From the NCBI GenBank assembly GCA_018896765.1, contig JAHILZ010000079.1, positions 1-44,402 of the forward strand: a stretch of DNA of 44,402 nucleotides, given 5' to 3'. This stretch comes from Patescibacteria group bacterium. GTDB taxonomy: Bacteria > Patescibacteriota > Minisyncoccia > JAHIHE01. The notes under the pieces were generated by a model that was not told the DNA's origin, did no database searches, and was given only the letters and a program-made list of their open reading frames with translations. The position numbers and the translations under genes were made by a program. Below, in pieces: positions 7,649 to 14,849 of the stretch; position 1 is the first letter of the stretch; the number at the start of each line of letters is the position of its first letter.

Positions 7649-9385
7649 ATGGCTGATATTACCAACAAGAGGATTAATATTATAATGGCGTTAATTTTTT
7701 TATTCTCCAGCGCTGTTTTTTGCAGGATGTTCGATTGGCAGATACTTCAGCATTCATTTTATATTGCTTTGGCTCAGGATCAGCATTCTTTTTTGGGCCA
7801 GCTTTTTCCGGATAGGGGAGAGATTTTCATAAAAGACAAGTCAAGCCTAAAGATTGTTGGAGATCGGACAGAATCATATTTTCCGGTGGCGGTAAATAAT
7901 CCGGGATATTTTGTTTACGCGGTTCCGCGAGACATAAAAGATATTGAGGGTACGGTAAAAATTCTCGAAGAACTTCTTGGAATTTCCGCCCAAGAACTTA
8001 ATAAACGGCTGAATAAGCCGAATGATTCTTATGAAATACTCGCTCACAAGGTTTCAGCGGAAACTGTGAAGAAAATTGAAGAGGCAAAGCTTGTTGGCAT
8101 AATGGAAGAAGAAGAGATGTGGAGATACTGGCCGGAGAATAATTTTATGAGCCATGTTTTGGGGTTTGTGGGTTTTTCCGGATCTAAAAGAGTAGGGCAA
8201 TATGGACTGGAAGGATATTATGACAGCAGGATTGAAGGCGAAAGCGGCGTAATAGAAGCGGAAAAGGATGTTGGAGGCAAGTGGATTTCTTTTGGAATGA
8301 AACAATATGTTCCGGCGCAAAATGGAGTGGATTTGGCATTGACTATCGATAGGTCGATACAATATAAAGTTGAGCAGGTTCTTGGCAAGAAAGCGGAAGA
8401 AATAAAAGCCAGATCCGCCTCGGCGATAGTAATGAATCCGTCGACCGGGAAGATTCTGGCAATGGCCAGCTGGCCGAATTTTGATCTGAATAACTATTCG
8501 GCTGTAAAGAATTACGATGTATTTTTAAATACAAATATTCAGGCAAGGTATGAACCGGGTTCGGTAGTAAAATCTTTTACGATGGCCGCGGCCTTGAATG
8601 AAGGCAAAATTACACCCGATACCGCATATGAAGATAAAGGGAAAATGATCATTGATGGCTGGCCGGTAAGCAACGCGGAAAATAAAGTATATGGCAGGCA
8701 GACAATGACACAGGTTTTGGAAAATTCCATCAATACGGGAGCTATTTTCGCTTCATCGAGGATTGATAAAGATAAATTTTTGGATTACTTTAAAAATTTT
8801 GGTTTTGATGTTCCAACCGGGATAGAATTGCAGGGAGAAATCGCGGGGGATTTAAGCAATTTGGACGCAAAAAAAGATGTTGCGTATGCAAATGCCTCTT
8901 TCGGACAGGGAATCGCGATGACTCCTCTTGAACTGATTACCGCTTTTTCCAGCCTTATCAACGGTGGAAAACTGATGAAGCCGTATATCGTTGAAAAGAT
9001 TTTAAAGGGAGATGAAGTTATCGAAGAGCGCTATCCGGAAACGGTTCGCCAGATAATTTCTGAAGGGACTTCCGCTAAGATTACGGCAATGCTTGTGAGC
9101 GTAGTCGAAAATGGCCATTCGAAAGGGGCGAAAGTAAACGGTTATTGGATTGGAGGCAAGACCGGTACGGCTCAGGTGTCTTTTGAAAATAAGAAAGGGT
9201 ATTCGGACAAGACTATTCATACTTTTGTGGGTTTTGGTTCCGCTCCCGATCCAAAGTTTATCATCTTGGTAAAGTTTAATGAACCTGAAGCGGCGGAATT
9301 TGCCGATTCATCGGCAACGCCGGTTTTTAGCGAGATTGCAAAATTCTTGGTAAATTACTTGGAGATTCCGCCAAATCGGAAATAA
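7649..9385 (+). CDS. ftsI: Division peptidoglycan transpeptidase FtsI/PBP2-type
   Basis: 578 residues. One N-terminal membrane helix (residues 10-26) is followed by the class B dimerisation domain (FPDRGEIF near residue 53) and the transpeptidase domain. All three active-site motifs are visible: S305-V-V-K308 with the acylated serine, S360-I-N362, and K504-T-G506. GSGSKRVGQYGLEGYYD-like text around residue 180 (GQYGLEGYYD) is a typical class B feature. The enzyme cross-links peptidoglycan stem peptides during septation. Its place after rsmH and the FtsL-like gene supports ftsI over pbpA/mrdA. There is no PASTA domain. It may share the mraZ transcript. Confidence 0.93.
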   Translation: MADITNKRINIIMALIFLFSSAVFCRMFDWQILQHSFYIALAQDQHSFLGQLFPDRGEIFIKDKSSLKIVGDRTESYFPVAVNNPGYFVYAVPRDIKDIEGTVKILEELLGISAQELNKRLNKPNDSYEILAHKVSAETVKKIEEAKLVGIMEEEEMWRYWPENNFMSHVLGFVGFSGSKRVGQYGLEGYYDSRIEGESGVIEAEKDVGGKWISFGMKQYVPAQNGVDLALTIDRSIQYKVEQVLGKKAEEIKARSASAIVMNPSTGKILAMASWPNFDLNNYSAVKNYDVFLNTNIQARYEPGSVVKSFTMAAALNEGKITPDTAYEDKGKMIIDGWPVSNAENKVYGRQTMTQVLENSINTGAIFASSRIDKDKFLDYFKNFGFDVPTGIELQGEIAGDLSNLDAKKDVAYANASFGQGIAMTPLELITAFSSLINGGKLMKPYIVEKILKGDEVIEERYPETVRQIISEGTSAKITAMLVSVVENGHSKGAKVNGYWIGGKTGTAQVSFENKKGYSDKTIHTFVGFGSAPDPKFIILVKFNEPEAAEFADSSATPVFSEIAKFLVNYLEIPPNRK

Positions 9386-9430
9386 ACGCAAAATGTAAAA
9401 ATCAAAATGAAAAATGACAATGCAAAATCT

Positions 9431-9542
9431 AAAATTTTGAATTTCCAATTTCGAATTTTTATTGAATTTTGAATGTTTTAATGTTTCAAAATTAAGTCAT
9501 TAAGTTATTCATTCGAAATTCAGAATTCAAAATTAAAAATTA
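9431..9542 (-). repeat. Dispersed ~110-bp AATTC-word repeat, copy 2 (inverted)
   Basis: The reverse complement of this spacer follows the same words as 6103-6220 and 33361-33470 (TTTCGAATGAAT, ACTTAATGACTTAATTTT). It separates ftsI from the MurF-like gene. Confidence 0.7.
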
Positions 9543-9589
9543 TTGTAAAGATATTTTATCATTTTTATCTGTTATTTTAATTTTCCATT

Positions 9590-10780
9590 ATGCTTAAATT
9601 TTTAGCAAAAAAAATCATTGAGTTATATAAGCCGACAATCGTTGCCGTTCTTTCCTTTGATTCGGAATTCGACCCTTCCGCGGCTTCTCTCAATGCTTTA
9701 TCGAAAAAATTTATTGTGGCAAAAAAATCCGTAGAAGTTAGGAACGCGGATGATGTTATCGGGGGGATTTTGAACATAGAATCGAATCAAAGCTCCATTA
9801 ATAAATTTTTTGCCGCTTTGCGCTGGCTCGCGTCGAAAAAAAACGATTATCCGGAAATAATTTTGCTTGATATTTCCAATCAATGGGCATTGAAAGAAAT
9901 GAGAAGCTTGGCGGATTTTTTGAAATTTAATTTTTTGATAATTTTGCCGCGATCTTCAAAAAAAGATATTATTGATCGGGAAAATATTAATTTTTTCCTA
10001 GCTCATAACTCAAAGCTTATTTTGAAGTCGAGCGACAAGAATACTTATGATTTTTTGAAAAAAAAGCGCGAAGTTTTAACTTATTCTTCCAGCCAATCGG
10101 ATATTTTCGCGAGCGATATGCAGCTTCAATCCAACAGCGGAATAAAAGGAGCCGCCAGGTGCGGAATCAGCTTTAAGATTAATTACAAAGGAAGTCTTTT
10201 GCCGGTAAGAATAAATTACAGCGTAAATGAAAAAGAAGTGTGCAATGTTTTAATCGCCACACTTTTGGGGCTCGAGGTGGGGATGAATTTAGTGGAAATT
10301 GCCAGTTCTTTTTCTGAATATCGCCCGGTAAACAGCATGAGGGTTCTTAACGGAATAAAACGCAGCGTGATCATTGATAATTCTGATAATTATAATTATG
10401 ACAGCGCTTTTACCGCTTTGGATCATTTTGAAAAAATAAAAGCCGGCCGAAAAGTTCTCGTGGCGGGCGATATTTTGGGATTGGGCGTCCAACAGGAAGA
10501 TCTTCACAGAGAACTGGCCAGAAAAATTTTTGAACAGGGGCCTGATTTAGTTTTTTGCGCCGGCAGCCGGGCCAATTTTATCTTCGAAGAATTAAAAAGG
10601 CTTAATTTTCATTGCGATAGGCTTTATAAATTTGATAGCGCGAACGAGGTTGAGAAAATTCTTCAGCCCAAAATCCAGGAAGATGACCTGATTTTGATCA
10701 GCGGTTCGAAAGAAATCGGCTTGGATTTGGTTGTCAGGCAGATTATGGCCAATCCGCCTTTGGCAGGACGAAGTTTATAG
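9590..10780 (+). CDS. MurF-like Mur ligase homologue without P-loop
   Basis: 396 residues. The C-terminal half follows MurF closely: IIDNSDNYNYDSAFTALDHF (MurF: DDSYNANP.S), then VLVAGDILGLGVQQEDLHRE (MurF: GDMxELG..s..lH) and DDLILISGSKEIGLDLVV. MurF adds D-Ala-D-Ala to the UDP-MurNAc-tripeptide using ATP. Here, however, the place where a GTxGKT/S loop should lie (around residues 18-30) reads VAVLSFDSEFDPSAAS, with no glycine-rich loop and no lysine. The middle domain is also poorly conserved. It starts with a leader typical of the family (MLKFLAKKI). It is therefore either an inactive or repurposed relative, or it depends on another ATP-binding subunit. It sits in the dcw position of murF. 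Confidence 0.7.
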   Translation: MLKFLAKKIIELYKPTIVAVLSFDSEFDPSAASLNALSKKFIVAKKSVEVRNADDVIGGILNIESNQSSINKFFAALRWLASKKNDYPEIILLDISNQWALKEMRSLADFLKFNFLIILPRSSKKDIIDRENINFFLAHNSKLILKSSDKNTYDFLKKKREVLTYSSSQSDIFASDMQLQSNSGIKGAARCGISFKINYKGSLLPVRINYSVNEKEVCNVLIATLLGLEVGMNLVEIASSFSEYRPVNSMRVLNGIKRSVIIDNSDNYNYDSAFTALDHFEKIKAGRKVLVAGDILGLGVQQEDLHRELARKIFEQGPDLVFCAGSRANFIFEELKRLNFHCDRLYKFDSANEVEKILQPKIQEDDLILISGSKEIGLDLVVRQIMANPPLAGRSL

Positions 10781-10826
10781 CCTGCGGCGCGACGAAGTCT
10801 GCCGATAAAATGAGAGTAAATAATAT

Positions 10827-10856
10827 AAAAGCTCTTCTAAAAAGGGCTTTTATGTT
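10827..10856 (+). terminator. Terminator after the MurF-like gene
   Basis: Stem AAAAGCTCT / AGGGCTTTT (one G-U pair) with a 7-base loop, then a T-rich tail. It closes the division cluster before the convergent femAB genes. Confidence 0.65.
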
Positions 10857-10860
10857 TTAT

Positions 10861-10945
10861 TAATTTATCGTTAAGGAATTTGAATAAAGGGCACATTCTA
10901 AAACTTTGTTTTAGAATGTAATGCGCCGATAGGATTAATTTATAT
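10861..10945 (+). repeat. 92-bp element relative with different core (copy 3)
   Basis: Shares the left end TAATTTATCGTTAAGGAATT and a right end GATTAATTTATA with the 92-bp element, but the core is replaced by a perfect hairpin, ACATTCTAAAAC-TTT-GTTTTAGAATGT (10893-10919). Confidence 0.6.
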
Positions 10946-10951
10946 TATGTT

Positions 10952-12004
10952 TTAATAAAAAGCGTTTTTATATATTTTTTTATAAATTTGCAAATATTTC
11001 AGCTCGATTTCGCGCCAGATAGAATATGAATGTTTTTTTATCGGCAGATCAAGACAGCCGACAAATTCGGTAATGTTCGGATTAAATCCCGATTTGAATT
11101 TATAAAGCCCCCACCAAGGGCTTTTTTCGCTGCGTTCGCTTTTTGGCGGCACAGCCACCATATCGTAAGTTTCTAACCCGTTTTTTTTCGCCCATTGCAT
11201 TACCGACCACTGGAGAGCGTATGGCGACATTGTTTTTTTGGAGTTTCCGGAAGAACCGCCGTCTTTGTACCAGATTTTCTTGCCTAAGCGATAAGTAAAC
11301 AAAGCCGCCAAAGGATTGCCGTTTAGCGAAGCGATAAAAATTTTTCCGCAATTAGTTTCTATGCATTTTTTCCAATAGCTTAAAATGTATTCTTTTGGCC
11401 GCATAGAAAAATTAGCGCGAGTGCTTGTTTCTTCGTATAAATCGTACATTATTTGTATTCCTTCCTGGGAGCTGTTTTCTTCGACGATAATGCCGTGTTT
11501 TTGCGCTAAGCGGATATTGTAGCGGGTTTTTTGTTTGAAGCCCGCCAAAATTTCTTCTTCGGTTTTTTTCAAATCAACAAAAGTCGTGGCTTTGAACTGA
11601 AGGTCGAGCCGCGATTTTAAAAGCCCGAAAGATTCGTATTTTTTTATTTCTTCCTGGTTTTCTATAACCTCAGGTTCGATTTTTATAAGCAGGACATTGT
11701 TTTTCCGGGCGGTTTCTTTTAAAGATTTCAAAATACGCGGCCATTGACTGCTCGAAAAGCTGGATAAATTCGGACCTTTGGGGCAATACCAAATCCAGCC
11801 GAGAAGAGTTTTTCTTTTTAGGATTTGGATAGCCAGTTTTTTGCCATTATTCTCTTCCAAGATGAATCGTTGGGGTTTCCATTCCCATTTTGCTTTAAAT
11901 TCTCCCCACTGGAAAGATTGCAAAAAATGGCCGCCATCGGGATTGGCGATGATAAGCTCGTTCCAAACGTTTTCTTCTTCTTTTGTGGCTGAGCGGAAAA
12001 GCAT
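10952..12004 (-). CDS. FemAB-like aminoacyltransferase (downstream copy)
   Basis: 350 residues from ATG at 12004; the longer open frame to 12118 runs back through the palindrome and the end of the upstream gene and is not used. It has the two GNAT-like folds of Fem ligases: HFLQSFQWGEFK near the N-terminus, IKIEPEV, the K-K-T-E-E-E-I-L-A-G-F-K-Q-K-T-R-Y-N-I segment, then FIASLNGNPLAALFTYRLG and YALQWSVMQWAKKNGLETYD. FemAB/FmhB proteins transfer amino acids from aminoacyl-tRNA to lipid II to build peptidoglycan cross-bridges. Its ATG follows the stop of the upstream paralogue by one base, so the two are translationally coupled. The substrate amino acid cannot be told from sequence. Confidence 0.85.
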   Translation of the reverse strand: MLFRSATKEEENVWNELIIANPDGGHFLQSFQWGEFKAKWEWKPQRFILEENNGKKLAIQILKRKTLLGWIWYCPKGPNLSSFSSSQWPRILKSLKETARKNNVLLIKIEPEVIENQEEIKKYESFGLLKSRLDLQFKATTFVDLKKTEEEILAGFKQKTRYNIRLAQKHGIIVEENSSQEGIQIMYDLYEETSTRANFSMRPKEYILSYWKKCIETNCGKIFIASLNGNPLAALFTYRLGKKIWYKDGGSSGNSKKTMSPYALQWSVMQWAKKNGLETYDMVAVPPKSERSEKSPWWGLYKFKSGFNPNITEFVGCLDLPIKKHSYSIWREIELKYLQIYKKIYKNAFY

Positions 12005-12005
12005 G

Positions 12006-12998
12006 TTAATGGATTCGAATATAATCTTTATAAAGTTTATAAACTTTATAAAGATTATATTCGAAATTTGAAATAGGATAATCAAATCCGCCGATATAAT
12101 GCGTTCTCGCGCCGCCAAAACTTTCTTTGAATTTAGTCAGTCCGCGCCAAGGGTGGCTTTCGGCGGCGCCCGGAGGAGCTACTCCATATAGATCAAAATA
12201 CGCGCATTGTTTTTTTTTCGCTTCTTTTATGGCGGCCCAGACCAGGGCATTGGCGGCTCGATAGGGGCCGTCGGAAGCGGCATGGATATAAGAAGCGGTA
12301 GCGCCGAAATAAACTATAACGCAGGCGGAAATTATATTTTGCCCGATTTTGGCAAAAAACAAGTCAGCTTGGCCGGCGGATCTGAGGGTTTTGACGAGCG
12401 TTTGATAGTAGGCGAGCGGATGGGTTCTGAAAGAATCACGCTTGGCGGTTTTTTCGAGAAGTTCCAAAAAATTTTTTATGCCGATATCCGCGCTGTCGGC
12501 GCAAAGCGAAACATTTTTTTTGCCGGCTTGCTTGATTTCGTTCCGGCAGCGTTTTTCAAAACTTTCAAAAATTTCTTTTTCCGGCCGCGCTATATTTACA
12601 ATCAGCGAGTTTTCGGGCTGGATGGATTTCTCGGCTTTTTTAAATCCTAAGTTTTGCAGAATGCCGGCGATTTTTTCGTCTGATGTTTTCGGCTCTATTT
12701 TCAGGAATATCGCGTTATATTCTTTTGCGATCGATTTTAATTTATTCAAAAAATTTTCTAAAATTATCTGCTCGCTGTTTTTTTCTCTATTCCAAATCGG
12801 GCCATAAGGAATATAGAAGTAAGTTTTGCCAAAACCGAGAGGATTGATTATGACTAGCGCTTGCCAGTCATAATTTTCTAGGAATAAAACTTTTTTGCCC
12901 GTTGATTTTTGAAATTGGCCCCATGATGAGGATTGCAAAAAAGAGCCATTTCGGCTTAAAATAAACGAATCCCAATTTTCGCGATTTAGTTCCGTCAT
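12006..12998 (-). CDS. FemAB-like aminoacyltransferase (upstream copy)
   Basis: 330 residues from ATG 12998. Shows GSFLQSSSWGQFQKSTGK, FYIPYGPIW, FLKIEPKT, EKRCRNEIKQAGKKNV, FFAKIGQNIISACVIVYFG and ALVWAAIKEAKKKQCAYFDL, the same order as its downstream neighbour and as FemX/FmhB-type lipid II ligases. A promoter (TTGACT, 17 bases, TATAAT) lies about 40 bases upstream. The last ~17 codons (NLYKVYKLYKDYI) are encoded by one half and centre of a perfect 52-bp palindrome. Tandem Fem genes usually add successive residues of an interpeptide bridge; this is family knowledge, not shown here. Confidence 0.85.
   Translation of the reverse strand: MTELNRENWDSFILSRNGSFLQSSSWGQFQKSTGKKVLFLENYDWQALVIINPLGFGKTYFYIPYGPIWNREKNSEQIILENFLNKLKSIAKEYNAIFLKIEPKTSDEKIAGILQNLGFKKAEKSIQPENSLIVNIARPEKEIFESFEKRCRNEIKQAGKKNVSLCADSADIGIKNFLELLEKTAKRDSFRTHPLAYYQTLVKTLRSAGQADLFFAKIGQNIISACVIVYFGATASYIHAASDGPYRAANALVWAAIKEAKKKQCAYFDLYGVAPPGAAESHPWRGLTKFKESFGGARTHYIGGFDYPISNFEYNLYKVYKLYKDYIRIH
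12014..12065. repeat. Perfect 52-bp palindrome
   Basis: TTCGAATATAATCTTTATAA and its exact reverse complement meet at the centre AAGTTTATAAACTT with no loop and no mismatch. It lies inside the 3' end of the upstream femAB gene, 10 bases before the downstream start codon, so a 26-bp RNA hairpin would directly precede the second ribosome start. Confidence 0.95.
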
Positions 12999-13035
12999 AA
13001 ATTTTGGCGATGCCGATAGTGTGTTTTATTGTATA

Positions 13036-13064
13036 ATTATAGGATATATGGCGCGTAGAGTCAA
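13036..13064 (-). promoter_or_regulatory. Promoter of the femAB pair
   Basis: On the minus strand TTGACT (13064-13059), 17 bases, TATAAT (13041-13036). About 38 bases before ATG 12998. Confidence 0.8.
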
Positions 13065-13312
13065 TTTTTTGGATTTAAAATTTAAAATAATATTGCGCCG
13101 ACAAAGGCTTGATTAAAAATATTTTTTCTTGTATAGTTATTGTATCGTCTAATATCTATCCATCGATCATTTTTAGTGTAAATATCTTTCAAGCAAAGTA
13201 GATTTTACATAGAGGATTTTTATCGGTTTTAGTATTTTTTGGTTTTGTCAATTTAGATTTTAGACATTGATTTGACATTAGAAATTTGTCATTTGACATT
13301 TCTTTAGCACAC

Positions 13313-13384
13313 GGCCCTATCGTCTAGTGGCTAGGACAGGTGGTTCTCATCCACCAAACAGGGGTTCGATTCCCCTTAGGGCTA
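13313..13384 (+). tRNA. tRNA-Glu (anticodon CUC)
   Basis: 72 bases folding as a full cloverleaf: acceptor GGCCCTA / TAGGGCT with discriminator A, D arm GTCT-AGTGGCTA-GGAC, anticodon stem GGTGG / CCACC with loop TTCTCAT giving CTC, four-base variable region, and T arm AGGGG-TTCGATT-CCCCT. CCA is not encoded. It reads GAG codons. Confidence 0.95.
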
Positions 13385-13511
13385 CTAATAAAAAAATCCT
13401 TTTTAAAAAAGGATTTTTTTCAAAAATCAATTTTTGCTTTTCAAATCGTTCAATAAGATTATGTTTTTCCAAATATTTCAAAAGCCTCTTTGATAGGGGC
13501 AGCGTATTCAT
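13347..13511 (-). pseudogene. RelE/ParE-type toxin cut off at the tRNA terminator
   Basis: From ATG 13511 the minus strand encodes MNTLPLSKRLLKYLEKHNLI and then ERFEKQKLIFEKNPF, matching the N-terminal helical hairpin of RelE/ParE toxins, whose motif continues as KNPF.xxL.tHkL (compare the intact toxin at 34882, IFRKNPF). After KNPF (about 13405) the frame passes into the tRNA-Glu terminator and then runs antisense through the tRNA to a stop near 13347. The catalytic C-terminal sheet is gone, so it should be inactive. The gene starts 15 bases after the antitoxin-like gene at 13527-13772. Confidence 0.6.
13390..13420 (+). terminator. Terminator after tRNA-Glu
   Basis: AAAAAATCCTTTTT / AAAAAAGGATTTTTTT forms an AU-rich hairpin ending in a T run, 6 bases after the tRNA. 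Also lies within the antisense relic toxin frame. Confidence 0.75.
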
Positions 13512-13526
13512 AAAATTTGAATAGTT

Positions 13527-13772
13527 TTATTTATTGTGAGAGCGCGCTTTAGAAAAGTAGCTCGATTCTTTTAATCCTTGCGACAAACTTTTCAAGAAAG
13601 CTTCATTATAAAGACCAGTGGCGCGGAATTCTTTAATAATTTTTTTGGTATTAGTTGAAGAAGGCGGAGCAAAAAAATCCAATTCAAAAACTTTGCGGAG
13701 CATTTCATATCTTTCCGCCGCTTGACGAAGTCTCCTGTATTCAGTTTTTGCCAGAGTAATATTTTCAGGCAT
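13527..13772 (-). CDS. Probable antitoxin-like protein (81 aa)
   Basis: 81 residues, beginning MPENITLAKTEYRRLRQAAE, the kind of short N-terminal strand and helix seen in small DNA-binding antitoxins of CPR bacteria that precede RelE-type toxins. The rest is helical and charged (ERYEMLRKVFEL, then IIKEFRATGLYNEAFLKSL). It is directly followed by a truncated RelE/ParE toxin frame, which supports the antitoxin reading. The promoter (TTGACG, 17 bases, TATGAT) lies in one of two 74-bp direct repeats. With its toxin truncated, it may survive as a stand-alone regulator or antitoxin. Confidence 0.6.
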   Translation of the reverse strand: MPENITLAKTEYRRLRQAAERYEMLRKVFELDFFAPPSSTNTKKIIKEFRATGLYNEAFLKSLSQGLKESSYFSKARSHNK

Positions 13773-13806
13773 AATATTTGCTTATGCTTATTCAAATTAT
13801 ATTCTT

Positions 13807-13835
13807 ATCATACTCTCTTAAAATTCAATCGTCAA
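13807..13835 (-). promoter_or_regulatory. Promoter for the 81-aa antitoxin-like gene
   Basis: Minus strand TTGACG (13835-13830), 17 bases, TATGAT (13812-13807). It is embedded in the left 74-bp direct repeat; the matching promoter in the right copy has TATAAT. Confidence 0.7.
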
Positions 13836-13883
13836 TTTTTTAACCGCAGGCGGGACAAATTAGCAATATGGCAGTCTGCAAAA
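13810..13883. repeat. 74-bp direct repeat, left copy
   Basis: Contains AAATTCAATCGTCAATTTTT and AACCGCAGGCGGGACAAATT, then AGCAATATGGCAGTCTGC. Differs at one base from 14690-14763, exactly 880 bp away. The repeats bracket the TumE-type cassette and each carries a minus-strand promoter. Confidence 0.9.
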
Positions 13884-13885
13884 TA

Positions 13886-13917
13886 AAAAACAGTCCCGAG
13901 TACTCGGGACTGTTTTT
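13886..13917 (-). terminator. Terminator of the TumE operon
   Basis: Perfect palindrome AAAAACAGTCCCGAGT / ACTCGGGACTGTTTTT just past the tumE stop on the minus strand. Symmetrical, so it may stop transcription from both sides. The core TCCCGAGTACTCGGGA recurs at 29896-29911. Confidence 0.85.
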
Positions 13918-13932
13918 AAAAATATCAGGAAA

Positions 13933-14292
13933 TTAAATTTTTTCTCTTACAAATTCTATAAAATCAATAAAAGCATATGGTAAAGATTTTCTGAAGTTAG
14001 TTTCAATAACTTTATTTTCTTGCTTGTAATGCAAATGATACGGAAAACTTTTTAACCGCTTCCAGCGAATATCCGGAAAATTATCATAGCGGAAAATATT
14101 CTTGTCTATATGCCTTCTTTCCCAATGAAAATCAAAACGATTGCGGACAATTTGCGAAATTCTGATGTCCATGAAACTTTTGTCCTTCAATATAATTCTT
14201 AACTTATCCTCGGAAGGCTCAAGAATATCCGTGACAATATCCAAAAAACCGTCTTGAATTATTTTTCTAATTGTTTCCAAGTCCGTTTTCAT
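13933..14292 (-). CDS. tumE: TumE-type (DUF6516) toxin
   Basis: 119 residues. The central text LRIILKDKSFMDIRISQI, FDFHWERRH, FRYDNFPDIRWKRLKSFPYH and LHYKQEN follows the DUF6516 pattern: a strand pair, a Y.fhW motif, a W/Y.N.P/H motif and the FP.H.H signature. TumE is the toxic partner of TumA in a type II toxin-antitoxin system described from metagenomic plasmids; its target is not settled to my knowledge. The partner gene lies 5 bases upstream, with its own promoter, and a terminator follows. The whole cassette lies between 74-bp direct repeats, consistent with cassette insertion. Confidence 0.7.
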   Translation of the reverse strand: MKTDLETIRKIIQDGFLDIVTDILEPSEDKLRIILKDKSFMDIRISQIVRNRFDFHWERRHIDKNIFRYDNFPDIRWKRLKSFPYHLHYKQENKVIETNFRKSLPYAFIDFIEFVREKI

Positions 14293-14297
14293 AATGG

Positions 14298-14576
14298 CTA
14301 AAAGTCTTTAAGAAAGCTTTCTACGATTTTTATTCTGTTTTCCAGATAATCAAGGCGAAAAAAATCATCTCTTGTTTCTTCCGTTTCTTTTATTTTTCCT
14401 TCTTTTACGGCTTTCTCAAATCCTTTAATATTTTTTAAGCCATATTTAAAAGATAACATTAAAAACTCCGTTTTTAAGTTAAGAGATTCTTTTTCTAAAA
14501 AAGATTTTAAGCTTTTTTTCTCAAGCTCTTTTATGTTCAATTTATTTGCGATAGCTAATATATTATATTTTAGCAT
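14298..14576 (-). CDS. Antitoxin partner of the TumE-type toxin
   Basis: 92 residues from ATG 14576. The C-terminal half, FKYGLKNIKGFEKAVKEGKI followed by DFFRLDYLENRI and a terminal VESFLKDF helix, has the pattern of partner proteins next to DUF6516 toxins (kyGvks.eefe..v.eGki ... d...leyLe.ri). It precedes the toxin by 5 bases, the usual antitoxin-first order. No clear helix-turn-helix is seen, so DNA binding is uncertain. The start codon abuts the end of a 92-bp dispersed element, and the promoter is on the far side of that element, so the leader RNA contains the whole element. Confidence 0.65.
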   Translation of the reverse strand: MLKYNILAIANKLNIKELEKKSLKSFLEKESLNLKTEFLMLSFKYGLKNIKGFEKAVKEGKIKETEETRDDFFRLDYLENRIKIVESFLKDF

Positions 14577-14667
14577 AATTTATCGTTAAGGAATTTCAAT
14601 ATTCCGCGATCCTTCTGCGTTAATTCCGCGAGATTCCGCGAAATTAGCGCCTGCAGGCCTAATTTAT
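14576..14667 (+). repeat. 92-bp dispersed element, copy 2
   Basis: One mismatch to 7191-7282. It ends exactly at the start codon of the minus-strand antitoxin gene and separates that gene from its promoter at 14687-14715. Confidence 0.85.
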
Positions 14668-14686
14668 GGTTAGCAATTATATTTTT

Positions 14687-14715
14687 ATTATACTCTTTTA
14701 AAATTCAATCGTCAA
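14687..14715 (-). promoter_or_regulatory. Promoter of the TumE-type operon
   Basis: Minus strand TTGACG (14715-14710), 17 bases, TATAAT (14692-14687), inside the right 74-bp direct repeat. Transcription would run through the 92-bp element into the antitoxin gene. Confidence 0.75.
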
Positions 14716-14763
14716 TTTTTTAACCGCAGGCGGGACAAATTAGCAATATGGCAGTCTGCAAAA
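14690..14763. repeat. 74-bp direct repeat, right copy
   Basis: Partner of 13810-13883 with one mismatch (C to T, which improves the -10 region neighbourhood). Confidence 0.9.
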
Positions 14764-14767
14764 AAAT

Positions 14768-14796
14768 TTGACAAAATCAAGTTTAAGAATTAAAAT
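14768..14796 (+). promoter_or_regulatory. Promoter of the cobalamin-riboswitch transcript
   Basis: TTGACA (14768-14773), 17 bases, TAAAAT (14791-14796). Transcription would begin near 14803, about 45 bases before the riboswitch closing stem. Confidence 0.75.
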
Positions 14797-14849
14797 TAAA
14801 TTACTTCAAAATTAATTTCCAGATAATTCCCGTTCGGAATTTTTCCGAA

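Noticed and set aside
12005..12118. N-terminal extension of the downstream FemAB protein
   Set aside because: It is the palindrome and 3' end of the upstream paralogue read in another frame; the family start is MLFRSATKEE at 12004.
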